A DNA stretch of 64,000 nucleotides from M0027 sp021713415 (GCA_021713415.1 JAKJJQ010000004.1:1-64000); one strand, 5' to 3'; counted from the first letter of the stretch, positions 51,040 to 60,707 are shown. The notes: generated by a model not told the origin, from the sequence alone. Program-made: numbers and translations.

Positions 51040-52391
51040 CAATCAAATAACTGCTTAATTTCATTAAACAATATCTTACTTTGACTATTAATTGGTATCT
51101 TTTTAACATAACGAAATTTTTTTGGAATTAAAACTGCATCAAAATAATTACTCAAATATTGTTTTAGCTGATCATTAATAGCACGTTTGCCATTAGCTTC
51201 TAATTTTAATTTACCTACGTCAGATAAGACAATTACAACAGCAGTAAACTGTCTATATGACTCTAAAACTAAACAATAACAATCTGCCACTAATTCAGAT
51301 AGTTTAAGCTTTTGCTCCATTGCATCTAAAGACAGACGTTTACTTTCCACTTTAACAATTCTATCTAACCTACCTAATAGTTGAAAATGATTCTGATCAA
51401 CTAGTTTAACTTGATCGCTCATAACAAAGACTTCATTTTTACTCTGCATAAAAAATGGCGACGCTACAAGCAAGGCACTTTGTTGATTTTGACTAATTTT
51501 AACATCTTTAAATACTTGCCATAGCAGGTTTTTTAATTGACATCGATAGGCAATTGCGCCTGTTTCACTACTGCCATAAATCTCAATAACATCAATATCC
51601 ATTAATTTTTTAATCATTTGGGCATCTGGATAAGCTAAAGCCCCCCCTGAAGATAGTATGACTAACTTTTCTGATAGATTAACTGATGTCGTCATCCTAG
51701 ATAATAAGCCAGGTGATGAGATAAAAACAGTTTTTTTATCAAGGTAAGGATCTAGCTGCTCTGGATAATTAATTAGCTTTGTTGCAATTAAGCGACCTGT
51801 TATTAAAGGCCATAAAATATAAAATGTTAATCCATACAAATGCTGTGGTAAAACACTAGTATAAAAAACACAATCAATAACAAGATGGCCGAATGCTTTT
51901 TCAATTGCATTTAACTCTTCATTCATATTAGCCAATGTACGTATAATTTTTTTAGGCTTACCACTTGAACCTGAGGTAAATAAAATTATAAGTTGTTCGG
52001 CATCTAATGTTAACTGATCGATATTTAATTTTTTATCATTTAGAACCGATTGTTGAGTATATGCACTTTGTTCATGATCCTTATCATTTAAGGTACCATC
52101 ATAATGCTCACTTAAATCTGACAGCGTACCAGTTAGGGCATTCGGTAACAATACTGGTATTTTCTTAGCCAATAACACACTAAATAAATCAATGATAAAA
52201 TATAATGGATCTTGAGAACAAATTGCCCAATACACTTGCTTTTGAGTAAGTAACTGCTCTTTTCTTATCATAATTGCTGTTAAAAACTCATTGGCTTGAA
52301 TCAATTGATCATCGACGATAAATAAATTACGCTGCTTAAGGTACATTGTTTTTAGTAGCGTCATTAAATTACATGTTTTATCTCGAGCCAT
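51039..52391 (-). CDS. AMP-dependent acyl-ACP/CoA ligase
   Basis: A 450-residue adenylate-forming ligase. Core motifs: LIILFTSGSSGKPKKI (P-loop, about 135-150), DVIEIYGSSETGAIAYR (acceptor motif), and LLGRLDRIVKVESKRLSLDAMEQ for the C-terminal hinge with a final KILFNEIKQLF Lys. In aryl polyene systems the homologue loads an aromatic starter acid onto an ACP. Two ACP genes lie just upstream in the operon. Confidence 0.87.
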   Translation of the reverse strand: MARDKTCNLMTLLKTMYLKQRNLFIVDDQLIQANEFLTAIMIRKEQLLTQKQVYWAICSQDPLYFIIDLFSVLLAKKIPVLLPNALTGTLSDLSEHYDGTLNDKDHEQSAYTQQSVLNDKKLNIDQLTLDAEQLIILFTSGSSGKPKKIIRTLANMNEELNAIEKAFGHLVIDCVFYTSVLPQHLYGLTFYILWPLITGRLIATKLINYPEQLDPYLDKKTVFISSPGLLSRMTTSVNLSEKLVILSSGGALAYPDAQMIKKLMDIDVIEIYGSSETGAIAYRCQLKNLLWQVFKDVKISQNQQSALLVASPFFMQSKNEVFVMSDQVKLVDQNHFQLLGRLDRIVKVESKRLSLDAMEQKLKLSELVADCYCLVLESYRQFTAVVIVLSDVGKLKLEANGKRAINDQLKQYLSNYFDAVLIPKKFRYVKKIPINSQSKILFNEIKQLFD

Positions 52392-52402
52392 TAAAATTTC
52401 AC

Positions 52403-52984
52403 TTAGCTTAACTTTCGTTTTACGTTTAAACGAATCATATATTCAACAATAAAAATTAAGCCAATTAAAATATAAGCTATAAGGCCATTATATAATGTCC
52501 AAATTTTCATTGAGGTAAATAGCGCTGTAACTATTGCTATCAAACCATTGATAATGAAAAAGACCATCCATACTAAAGTTACCTTGCGCATATAAGTAAT
52601 CGCTTCTTTTGGAAATGGTTGTTTGTCAATGACAGAGGCAAAACGTTCAATCATTGTCGGTGGAAAAATAAAAGAATACAAAAAGACCAAAAATAATAAA
52701 ACATTAACAAAAAATGGATACAATAAAATCCAGTAATGACTATCAAAAATCAAAGCAAATAAACATAGCATTAAGCCACTAACAACCATAAGAATAATCA
52801 TCATACTAGATAATGTAAATTGTGCTTTTTGATTAAGCCAATTCATTAAAAATAATCTTAATACAAAAATAAATCCAAGAATGATAATTAAATAACGCAA
52901 TGTAAATAAGCTTAAGCCAAAATAAATAATAAAAGGATAAGCTATTAATAATAAGCCTATAATCAATCGGATTAATTGTTTCAT
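52403..52984 (-). CDS. COG4648-type membrane protein of aryl polyene clusters
   Basis: A 193-residue inner-membrane protein with about six hydrophobic segments and a central loop (FIFPPTMIERFASVIDKQPFP) followed by EAITYMRKVTLVWMVFFIIN, the pattern of the COG4648 proteins always found beside the ACP and ligase genes of aryl polyene clusters. Function unknown. Placed between the second ACP and the ligase as in that family. Confidence 0.8.
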   Translation of the reverse strand: MKQLIRLIIGLLLIAYPFIIYFGLSLFTLRYLIIILGFIFVLRLFLMNWLNQKAQFTLSSMMIILMVVSGLMLCLFALIFDSHYWILLYPFFVNVLLFLVFLYSFIFPPTMIERFASVIDKQPFPKEAITYMRKVTLVWMVFFIINGLIAIVTALFTSMKIWTLYNGLIAYILIGLIFIVEYMIRLNVKRKLS

Positions 52985-52996
52985 TTACTTTGATTC

Positions 52997-53257
52997 TTAA
53001 GCATCTTCTGACAAAACCTGCTCAATTACACTAACTACATCTGCAACCGTTCTAACTGATTTAAATTCTTCAGGGTTAAACTTTCTTTTTGTTACTTCTT
53101 GCAATTGAACGATTAAATCTACTGCATCAATTGAATCTAAGTCTAAATCTTCATATAAACGTGATTCTAATGTTACATCTTCTGGCTCTATTTCAAAGAG
53201 TTTTTCAAACATTTTCTTTAGTTCGTTAAAAATCTGCTCTTTAGTATAAGTCATCAT
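52997..53257 (-). CDS. Acyl carrier protein (second copy)
   Basis: An 86-residue ACP with the phosphopantetheine site DLDLDSIDAVDL (Ser about 45). The KRKFNPEEFKSVRTVADVV helix follows. It starts overlapping the stop of the first ACP gene. Two tandem ACPs (ApeE/ApeF positions) are typical of aryl polyene clusters, one for the starter and one for chain growth. Confidence 0.92.
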   Translation of the reverse strand: MMTYTKEQIFNELKKMFEKLFEIEPEDVTLESRLYEDLDLDSIDAVDLIVQLQEVTKRKFNPEEFKSVRTVADVVSVIEQVLSEDA

Positions 53258-53529
53258 TTTACTTCCGCTTTATTATTTAAAATAAACACAGCTAAATTAT
53301 GTATATTTTCAAAGTGCTTTTTCGTTGCTTCATTATCTGAATCTATCGTTATATTGTAGCGTTTTTTAATGGCAACACCTAACTCTAAAGCATCGATAGA
53401 ATCAAGACCCAAACCATTATCATCATCACCAAATAATGGTTGATCTGCTTGAATATCCTCAGGTGTTAAATCTTCAAGGTTTAATACATCAATAACCATC
53501 TGTTTAATTTCATCTTCAAATTCACTCAT
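53254..53529 (-). CDS. Acyl carrier protein (first copy)
   Basis: A 91-residue ACP with the phosphopantetheine site GLGLDSIDALELGV (Ser about 43) and a DDDNG insertion before it. It overlaps the PlsC-like acyltransferase by eight bases and the next ACP by four. It is the partner of the KS-like protein, ligase and dehydratase of this operon. Confidence 0.92.
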   Translation of the reverse strand: MSEFEDEIKQMVIDVLNLEDLTPEDIQADQPLFGDDDNGLGLDSIDALELGVAIKKRYNITIDSDNEATKKHFENIHNLAVFILNNKAEVK

Positions 53530-54295
53530 TGCTTAAACTACCTTCTGTTAATTTTTCTTCTAAATACCTTGTTAAGCGCCGTGCTGCTAATGACGGCAGC
53601 TGATTAGCATCATTTAAAAATGTTTGTGGATTAATTTTTTCACCAACAACTACTTTAAAGTTTACACATCTATCCGGAATTTGGTACCACTTAAGTTCTT
53701 TAGTTAGTGTTCTTGGTTGACAGGTAATATAAATTAAACGAATTGGCACATCTAAGCGAATCGCAATTTGGGCTGCACCTCGCTTTAACTGAATTGGCTG
53801 ATTGACAACACTACGAGTACCTTCAGGAAATAACAATACATTATTACCATACGCCAAGCTCAAACGCAAATTATTAAAAGTATCTTCATTTTGTTCATTA
53901 GCGATATAACCTGCTGCCTGGATGACTCGTTTGACAAAAAAATTATTCCAAAGCTCTGATTTAACAATATTATCACAACTACTTAATTCAGATGTAATGA
54001 CAACATAATCAATTAATGATGGATGATTAGCAATGAATAATGTTGACTGATCTGATAATAGTTTCTCTTTGCCTTCAAAACTAAATTTTGCTAACCCTAG
54101 TGTTTGCATTAATAAAACAAACAAACGAAAATTAACTGAAATTGCATGTTGGACTTTATATTTTCTTTTATTTTTAGGCGAGCATATAATAATCAAAGGG
54201 ATGGTAAAATAAGCTAAAATCAATGCACCAATACCAAATACGCCAAATGCAAATGCAGTTGCAAATAAACGCCAAATATAATTGATATATTTCAT
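53522..54295 (-). CDS. PlsC-like 1-acylglycerol-phosphate-type acyltransferase
   Basis: About 257 residues from ATG 54295, overlapping the KS-like stop by one base (TAATG); a TTG at 54313 is open but unlikely. An N-terminal membrane segment (about 5-35) is followed by FIANHPSLIDYVVI (N-H-x4-D), LLFPEGTRSV and PIRLIYITCQP motifs of PlsC. ApeD position in aryl polyene clusters; likely acylates a lipid anchor. Confidence 0.87.
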   Translation of the reverse strand: MKYINYIWRLFATAFAFGVFGIGALILAYFTIPLIIICSPKNKRKYKVQHAISVNFRLFVLLMQTLGLAKFSFEGKEKLLSDQSTLFIANHPSLIDYVVITSELSSCDNIVKSELWNNFFVKRVIQAAGYIANEQNEDTFNNLRLSLAYGNNVLLFPEGTRSVVNQPIQLKRGAAQIAIRLDVPIRLIYITCQPRTLTKELKWYQIPDRCVNFKVVVGEKINPQTFLNDANQLPSLAARRLTRYLEEKLTEGSLSNE

Positions 54296-55014
54296 TAAAC
54301 ACCCAACTGCCATATAAATTTTTGAGTTAAGCTATACTGTTCTAACGTTTGATTAACCAAACCACTACGGTACCACTTAAAAAATTCAATTGCAGGTATT
54401 AGACCTACTTTATTTGTATTCATATCGTTTTGAGCAATTTCACATGAAGATATATCAATTCCTAAGCTTGCTTTATTTTTTTCTGAGTTTTTAAGTAGTA
54501 ATGCCATAGCATATGCACAATCATAGGCTATATTTAAGTTTTGATAACATGCTGCTAATCGTTGATCAAAGATAACGACTAAAGCTGTTTTATTTTTATG
54601 TTGATTTAAAAAACTCATTGCATCTAAGACAGTCATCAAAAATGTATCTACCCCTGCTGCAATTGAAGTCACAGGCTGATTTAATTTTTTAATAATTGTA
54701 TATAAACCAGCAGTAGCATTATGTACAGCTAAAGAAAATTTCATTGGGCTTAGTGCTTCTTTATCGCTAATTGAGTTTAATACATTAACTGTATTATCTA
54801 GTTCACCATGTTGAGAGCCAAAGGCAATATAATCGATTGTATCAATCGTTTGATTTATATTTTTATCTGTTATCGTCAATGCCGCAGTTAATGCTAATTT
54901 ACTAACATGGCTTAAGCGTCTTCTATATTGTGCTGGAATGATTGTTTGATACTGATGCAAGTCATCAGGTATAAGCAAGAGACTATCAACAACTTGTAAC
55001 TTACTTTTAAACAT
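54295..55014 (-). CDS. Beta-ketoacyl synthase N-terminal-like protein (PF13723 type)
   Basis: About 239 residues from ATG 55014. It matches the short ketoacyl-synthase N-terminal family of aryl polyene clusters (ApeC position): IDYIAFGSQHGELDNTVNVLN, SPMKFSLAVHNATAGLYTII, then SIAAGVDTF. At the usual active-site Cys the sequence is VHNATAG/SIAAG with no Cys, so it cannot condense on its own and may be a chain-length-type partner. First gene of the operon. No complete ketosynthase gene is in the window. Confidence 0.8.
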   Translation of the reverse strand: MFKSKLQVVDSLLLIPDDLHQYQTIIPAQYRRRLSHVSKLALTAALTITDKNINQTIDTIDYIAFGSQHGELDNTVNVLNSISDKEALSPMKFSLAVHNATAGLYTIIKKLNQPVTSIAAGVDTFLMTVLDAMSFLNQHKNKTALVVIFDQRLAACYQNLNIAYDCAYAMALLLKNSEKNKASLGIDISSCEIAQNDMNTNKVGLIPAIEFFKWYRSGLVNQTLEQYSLTQKFIWQLGV

Positions 55015-55211
55015 ATCACACAACTACTATCTAAACTTTCAAAAAACACAAACTAACTTACCATTAAATATACTGCTTATTCCTTAAGCTTACGCATCGC
55101 TATTACAGCAGATTTTCAAAAAATAGCAATAAATAAATACGAAACTAGAGACGTAGATTAAATTTTGTTTTATTCTATGGCCTACTCATCGCTTTAAATC
55201 GAGAAGGATTC

Positions 55212-55628
55212 ATGATCATGCAAGGACTATTCAAACAAAAAGTCTTTCAGTTAAGTATTATTTTAATTGCTGGCATCTTATTAACCGCCTGCTCACGCAT
55301 ACAGCCAATCACTAACTACAACCAACAAAATGTACCTGCTGGATTAAGCATAGCCCAAGTTAAACAAGCAATCACTCAAGGTGCTGAGAAACGCAAATGG
55401 GTAGTAACAGAAGTTAATTCAAATAAGTTACAAGCAACTTATACATCACACAGCCATGTTGCAGTAGTTGATATTCCATATTCAACTAAACAATACTCAT
55501 TAATTTATGCTTCGAGTAAAAATTTGGATGCTGATGGTAATATGATCCATTATAACTATAACCGTTGGGTAAGAAATTTAAATAAAGATATCCAATCAGA
55601 ATTTAATCAAATACCAACGCACGAGTAA
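55212..55628 (+). CDS. Lipoprotein, unknown
   Basis: A 138-residue protein with a lipoprotein signal: hydrophobic LSIILIAGILL then lipobox LTAC (Cys about 27). The body has an INQ-like helix (GLSIAQVKQAITQGAEKRKW) and beta strands (WVVTEVNSNKLQATYTSHSH), resembling many small outer-membrane lipoproteins of unknown role. GAGAAGGATTC is a good ribosome binding site. It is divergent from the aryl-polyene-like operon, 197 bases away, and precedes a methyltransferase gene by 14 bases. Confidence 0.8.
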   Translation: MIMQGLFKQKVFQLSIILIAGILLTACSRIQPITNYNQQNVPAGLSIAQVKQAITQGAEKRKWVVTEVNSNKLQATYTSHSHVAVVDIPYSTKQYSLIYASSKNLDADGNMIHYNYNRWVRNLNKDIQSEFNQIPTHE

Positions 55629-55642
55629 AGGCTTCTCTTTCA

Positions 55643-56752
55643 ATGACCAATACAAAAAATCAATACTATAATCAACCACATGATATTTCTGCTTATAAAG
55701 CTAAATTTGAAGCATTAAAAATCGCATTTTCACCGATGATATTCCAGGTAAGTATTGCATTAGTTGAACTTGGTATTCTACAAAAGTTAAGTGATGCAGG
55801 TGAAGTCGGTTTATCAGTTAAGGAAATTGCTAAATCACTCAAATTAAGTGATTATGGTGTTGGTGTATTATTAGATGCCGCTTTAAGTGCGCATATTGTT
55901 TGGTTAGATGAAAAAAATAATCATTATATATTAGATAAAATTGGTATAATGTTATTATCTGATCAAATGGTTCGAGTGAATTTGGATTTTAACCAATATC
56001 TTTGTTATGAAGGCTTATTTCACTTAACTGAATCAATTAAAACAGGAAAAGCTAAAGGCTTAAAAGTGTTTGATGAAACCGCATCTAGCATTTATCCATT
56101 ATTGACAAAATTACCGGAAAAAGCACAAAAGAGCTGGTTTAATTTTGATCACTATTATTCTGATAAATCATTTAAAGCATTATTGCCAATGATTTTTAAA
56201 ACCAATAACAAACCAAAAACTTTACTTGATATTGGTGGCAATACTGGTAAATGGGCTATTGAATGTCTTAAGTATGATAAAGATGTCATTGTTACAATTG
56301 CTGATTTAGAAGCACAATTAGCCGTTGCCAATAATAATATTAAAAACCATGGGTTTGAAAAACGTTTTTCAAGCTTTGCAGTTAACTTACTAGACCCACA
56401 AGTAGAGCTGCCTTCTAATTACACATTTGACTTAATCTGGATGAGCCAATTTTTAGACTGTTTTTCACTTGAAGAAATTAAAATAATCCTAACAAAAATT
56501 GTTGAGATTATGACTGAAAATACAAAGCTTGGCATATTAGAATTATTTTGGGATAGACAAATTTTTGAACCTGCAGCATTTGCAATAAATTGTACTTCAA
56601 TTTATTTTACCGCTTTAGCTAATGGCAATAGTCGCATGTATCATTCAAAAGATTTAATTAATATTATTCATGAAGTTGGTCTTTATATTGACTATGATGA
56701 AGATGCAATTGGGCCTGGACACACGTTATTAATCTGTAAGAAAAAAGGCTAA
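55643..56752 (+). CDS. SAM-dependent methyltransferase with dimerisation domain
   Basis: A 369-residue O-methyltransferase-type protein. Residues about 35-110 form the winged-helix dimerisation domain (GLSVKEIAKSLKLSDYGVGV). The SAM site is KTLLDIGGNTGKWAIECL, followed by VTIADLEAQLAVANNNI and FDLIWMSQFLDCF. Multi-domain methyltransferases of this type act on aromatic hydroxyl or ring carbons. Aryl polyene heads are often methylated, and this gene is close to that operon, so a role there is possible but unproven. Preceded by the lipoprotein gene. Confidence 0.8.
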   Translation: MTNTKNQYYNQPHDISAYKAKFEALKIAFSPMIFQVSIALVELGILQKLSDAGEVGLSVKEIAKSLKLSDYGVGVLLDAALSAHIVWLDEKNNHYILDKIGIMLLSDQMVRVNLDFNQYLCYEGLFHLTESIKTGKAKGLKVFDETASSIYPLLTKLPEKAQKSWFNFDHYYSDKSFKALLPMIFKTNNKPKTLLDIGGNTGKWAIECLKYDKDVIVTIADLEAQLAVANNNIKNHGFEKRFSSFAVNLLDPQVELPSNYTFDLIWMSQFLDCFSLEEIKIILTKIVEIMTENTKLGILELFWDRQIFEPAAFAINCTSIYFTALANGNSRMYHSKDLINIIHEVGLYIDYDEDAIGPGHTLLICKKKG

Positions 56753-56776
56753 ATTATAATCTATAGACGATCACGA

Positions 56777-57097
56777 TTATGAACCATGAACAATGGTGCA
56801 ATATTTACCATAAACACCGAGAATATTCTGTGATGTATAGCCAACTGATGCAACTTGGCTAATACCACCTTCTTTAGCAGCACTATCAACGGTCATATCA
56901 CCAACAGCTACTAAACCAAGAATAGAAATTGAACATGCCTTACCTTCTTTAGCTGGTGCTACATTTGGGTTGATTTGTCCTGACACTGGTGCGCCATGAA
57001 CCCCAGTATAAATTTGTCCCATCGGTAAATAAGATGCACAACCAGATAGTAATACAGTACTAGAAACAGCACCTAATAAGAATAGTTTTTTAATCAT
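56777..57097 (-). CDS. TRL-like small lipoprotein
   Basis: About 106 residues from ATG 57097; AAGGAG is seven bases upstream, which favours this over the GTG two codons earlier. A lipoprotein signal (FLLGAVSSTVLLSGC) is followed by PMGQIYTGVHGAP and KACSISILGLVAVGDMTVDSAAKEGGI, the pattern of the TRL-like family. Function unknown, probably outer-membrane or periplasmic. Two further Cys could form a disulfide. Confidence 0.82.
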   Translation of the reverse strand: MIKKLFLLGAVSSTVLLSGCASYLPMGQIYTGVHGAPVSGQINPNVAPAKEGKACSISILGLVAVGDMTVDSAAKEGGISQVASVGYTSQNILGVYGKYCTIVHGS

Positions 57098-57207
57098 TTT
57101 CACACTCCTTGTTTAACGTTTTTAATTCCTTTGATATTACGTTAAGCTTAGATGTGTAAAAGTATTTTTAACAATAGATATTATAATTTTATTTGTAAAA
57201 TATTTAT

Positions 57208-58191
57208 TTAGATTAAGCCTAATGCTTTGACTGCATCACGCTCTTGTCTTAATTCTTCTAAAGTAATATTAACTTTTTCTTGGCCAAAGGCATTTTGATT
57301 AAAGCCACTAGCAACTTCTAAAACACCATTAACAGTACGACATGGCATTGAGAAAATTAACCCTTCATCTACGCCATATTGCCCGCTTGAACAAAGTGCA
57401 ACTGAAAAAGTATCATTTGCTTTAGTATCAAAAATCAAGTTATAAACTGTATTAACCACAGCTGATGCTGCCGATGCCGCTGAAGATGCACCACGTGCTT
57501 GAATAATGGCTGCACCTCGCTTTTGAACAGTTTCAATAAAGACATCTTTAAGCCAAGCTTCATCATTAATGACGCTATCTGCACTTTGACCATTGATTTT
57601 TGCATTATAAAAATCTGGATATTGAGTAGCTGAGTGATTACCCCAAATAACCATTTCAGTAACGCTTGTTACATCAACATTGGCTTTTTGTGCTAACTGT
57701 GCTTTGGCACGATTTTCATCTAATGCTGTCATAGCAAAAAAACGATTTCTTGGCACATCTGGTGCATTTGCCATTGTAATTAATGCATTGGTATTACATG
57801 GATTACCAACAGCTAAAATACGAACATCACTTGCTGCATATTCATTAATTGCTTGCCCCATTGGTTTGAAGATACCACCATTAACCTGTAGAAGATCAGA
57901 TCGCTCCATCCCGGCTTTACGAGGAACTGCACCAACTAATAATACCCAATTGGCATCTTTAACGGCTTCTTTTGCATCAAATGAACACTGGATACTTTTT
58001 AATAACGGAAAAGCACAGTCTTCAAGCTCCATGGTAACACCTTTTAATGCACCCATAGCTGGCTCTATCTCTAATAAACTTAAATCTACTTCAGTATCAC
58101 TACCAAACATTTGACCTGATGCAATTCTAAATAATAAGGCATAACCAATATTACCAGCAGCTCCAGTAACAACGACTTTGACTCGATTCAT
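57208..58191 (-). CDS. mdh: Malate dehydrogenase
   Basis: A 327-residue NAD-dependent malate dehydrogenase of the type with an N-terminal VTGAAGNIGYALLFRIA and LVGAVPRKAGMERSDLL, the substrate Arg pair, and the catalytic His in IWGNHSATQYPDF. It oxidises malate to oxaloacetate in the TCA cycle. GGGAGA at good spacing supports the start. Length is typical for the cytosolic-type bacterial form. It is followed on the same strand by the TRL-like gene after about 110 bases. Confidence 0.95.
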   Translation of the reverse strand: MNRVKVVVTGAAGNIGYALLFRIASGQMFGSDTEVDLSLLEIEPAMGALKGVTMELEDCAFPLLKSIQCSFDAKEAVKDANWVLLVGAVPRKAGMERSDLLQVNGGIFKPMGQAINEYAASDVRILAVGNPCNTNALITMANAPDVPRNRFFAMTALDENRAKAQLAQKANVDVTSVTEMVIWGNHSATQYPDFYNAKINGQSADSVINDEAWLKDVFIETVQKRGAAIIQARGASSAASAASAVVNTVYNLIFDTKANDTFSVALCSSGQYGVDEGLIFSMPCRTVNGVLEVASGFNQNAFGQEKVNITLEELRQERDAVKALGLI

Positions 58192-58238
58192 TTTATTTCT
58201 CCCATTTGATAATTTGATTTTGTTTTAACATTTAATCA

Positions 58239-59660
58239 TTAAAATTCTGCATTACCTGGCGTTCTAGGAAATGGTATAACATCACGGATATTATTAACCG
58301 ATGTGATGTAACTTAACAAACGCTCAAAACCAAGGCCAAATCCACTGTGTGGTACAGTACCATAGCGTCTTAAATCACGGTACCACCAAAGCGCATCCTT
58401 TTCAATTTGCATCTCATCTAAACGCTGATCAAGCTCTATTAAGCGCTCTTCACGCTGGCTGCCACCAATGAGCTCACCCACACCAGGTACCAACACATCC
58501 ATTGCAGCAACCGTTTTATTATCTTCATTTACCCGCATGTAAAATGCTTTAATATCTTTTGGATAATTCATTAAAATAACCGGTGACTTTGCATATTTTT
58601 CACATAGATAACGTTCATGTTCAGACTGTAAATCTAAACCCCAACTAACAGGGTATTCAAATGCTTCAGATGACTCTTTTAATATCTCTATCGCTTGTGT
58701 ATATTCCATCTTAACAAAATCTTGATTCGCAACAGATTCTAAGCGCTTAATTAACCCCTTATCTACCCATTGATTAAAAAATTGCAGATCATCGCCACGT
58801 TCCTCTAATGCACAACGAATGACATATTTAAGCATCTTTTCAGATAAATTTGCTATATCATCTAAATTGGCAAAAGCAACCTCAGGCTCAATCATCCAAA
58901 ATTCAGCCAAGTGACGTGAGGTATTTGAATTTTCTGCTCTAAATGTTGGCCCAAAGGTATAGACTTTAGATAAGCCAAGGCAATAGCTTTCTACATTTAG
59001 CTGTCCAGAGACAGTTAAGCTTACTTCACGACCAAAAAAATCTTCACAGTAATCAATTTTTTGTTGATCATTGCGTGGTAAATTTTCTAAATCTAATGTT
59101 GAGATACGAAACATCTCACCTGCACCTTCACAGTCATTGGTTGTAATAATCGGTGTATTCACCCAATAAAAACCTTCTTCTGCTAAAAACCGGTGTACGG
59201 CTTGTGCTAAGGTATGACGCATTCTTGCAACAGCACCAATTAAATTTGTGCGTACACGTAAATGCGCATTTTGACGTAAATGTTCAACCGTATGACGTTT
59301 AGGTGAAACTGGATAAGTCTCAGGGTTATCGATCCAACCATATACTTTTACTCTATCAGCTTGAATCTCGACAGCTTGACCACCCCCTTGTGACTGAATT
59401 AATTCACCTGTAACCTCAACTGCACAGTCTTTAGTCAATTTTAAAACATCTGTCGTATAATTTTCTAATGTGTTCGCCACAACAGCTTGAATTGGATCAA
59501 AGCATGAACCATCATGGACACTAACAAATGAAATACCTGCTTTTGAGTCGCGTCTTGTTCTTACCCAACCTCTAACTGTCACTGTATGACCAACTAAATC
59601 TTTATCATTTAATAATTGCTTTACAGAATAAATGGATAACTTATCAATTGTCTCTGTCAT
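58239..59660 (-). CDS. asnS: Asparaginyl-tRNA synthetase
   Basis: A 473-residue class IIb synthetase. The N-terminal OB-fold anticodon domain (HTVTVRGWVRTRRDSKAGISF) is followed by class II motif 2 in TFGPTFRAENSNTSRHLAEFW and motif 3 in GFGLGFERLLSYIT. The CEGAGEMF segment is typical of AsnRS. It charges tRNA-Asn. It starts 39 bases after the stop of the upstream epimerase gene. Confidence 0.96.
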   Translation of the reverse strand: MTETIDKLSIYSVKQLLNDKDLVGHTVTVRGWVRTRRDSKAGISFVSVHDGSCFDPIQAVVANTLENYTTDVLKLTKDCAVEVTGELIQSQGGGQAVEIQADRVKVYGWIDNPETYPVSPKRHTVEHLRQNAHLRVRTNLIGAVARMRHTLAQAVHRFLAEEGFYWVNTPIITTNDCEGAGEMFRISTLDLENLPRNDQQKIDYCEDFFGREVSLTVSGQLNVESYCLGLSKVYTFGPTFRAENSNTSRHLAEFWMIEPEVAFANLDDIANLSEKMLKYVIRCALEERGDDLQFFNQWVDKGLIKRLESVANQDFVKMEYTQAIEILKESSEAFEYPVSWGLDLQSEHERYLCEKYAKSPVILMNYPKDIKAFYMRVNEDNKTVAAMDVLVPGVGELIGGSQREERLIELDQRLDEMQIEKDALWWYRDLRRYGTVPHSGFGLGFERLLSYITSVNNIRDVIPFPRTPGNAEF

Positions 59661-59699
59661 ATTTTTTCCTACTGTCGTTACTGCTTCAGCATCAAATGC

Positions 59700-60707
59700 T
59701 TATACTTGATAAAATTCACGATACCAGTTAACAAATCGCCTAACACCTTCTTGAACATCCATCTGCGGTCGATAAGCTAAATTTGCTTCTAACAGACTTA
59801 CATCTGCACAAGTTGACGGCACATCACCATCTTGCATTGGCATTAAATTTAATTGGGCTTTTTTATCTAATGCCACTTCAACTGCATTAATATAATCCAT
59901 AAGCTTGGTTGGCTTATTATTGCCAATATTATAAATACGATAAGGAGCATAGCTTGTGGCAGGGTTTGGATGATCACTATCCCAACTTGTATCAGCTGTC
60001 GCTACTTGATCAATCGCACGAGAGACGCCCTCAACTATATCATCAACATACGTAAAATCCCTGACCATTTTACCATAATTAAACACATCAATGGGTTTAT
60101 CTTCTAAAATATTTTTAGTAAATAAAAATAATGCCATATCAGGACGCCCCCACGGCCCATAAACCGTGAAAAAGCGTAATCCAGTTGATGGCAGTTGATA
60201 TAAATTTGCATAGCTATGTGCCATTAATTCATTAGCACGCTTAGTTGCTGCATATAAAGCTAGTGGATGGTCAACACCTTTTCTCTCAGTAAATGGTTGA
60301 TTGGTATTTGCACCATAAACAGAACTGGTTGAGGCATAAACCAAGTGTTCAATTTTTTTATGGCGACAACCTTCTAATATTGTAATAAAGCCATTAACGT
60401 TTGAATCGATATAGCTCATTGGATTTTCAATTGAATAACGAACACCTGCCTGTGCTGCTAAATGACAGACACGATTAAAATCATAACGATTGAATAAATC
60501 AGCCATTGCATCACGATCTTCTAAATTAATTTTTTCAAAACTAAAATTTTCATATTGTTGTAAAATATTAAGGCGTGCTTGCTTTAATGAGACATCATAA
60601 TAATCATTTAAATTATCTAGCCCCACAACATGATCACCCTGTTGAAGTCGCTTTTTAGTCAAATGAAAACCAATAAATCCACAACAGCCGGTTACTAATA
60701 TGTTCAT
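59700..60707 (-). CDS. UDP-glucuronate 4-epimerase-like sugar epimerase
   Basis: A 335-residue short-chain dehydrogenase/epimerase. The NAD motif is ILVTGCCGFIGFHL, with the catalytic Y-x3-K in PLALYAATKRANELMAHSY, and FTVYGPWGRPDMALFLF is characteristic of UDP-glucuronate to UDP-galacturonate epimerases. It would supply UDP-galacturonate for capsule, O-antigen or lipid A. No polysaccharide cluster surrounds it in the window. Confidence 0.88.
   Translation of the reverse strand: MNILVTGCCGFIGFHLTKKRLQQGDHVVGLDNLNDYYDVSLKQARLNILQQYENFSFEKINLEDRDAMADLFNRYDFNRVCHLAAQAGVRYSIENPMSYIDSNVNGFITILEGCRHKKIEHLVYASTSSVYGANTNQPFTERKGVDHPLALYAATKRANELMAHSYANLYQLPSTGLRFFTVYGPWGRPDMALFLFTKNILEDKPIDVFNYGKMVRDFTYVDDIVEGVSRAIDQVATADTSWDSDHPNPATSYAPYRIYNIGNNKPTKLMDYINAVEVALDKKAQLNLMPMQDGDVPSTCADVSLLEANLAYRPQMDVQEGVRRFVNWYREFYQV

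Noticed and set aside
57680..58114. Long antisense open frame (144 codons) opposite mdh.
   Set aside because: mdh on the other strand has complete conserved motifs; the antisense frame is a shadow.
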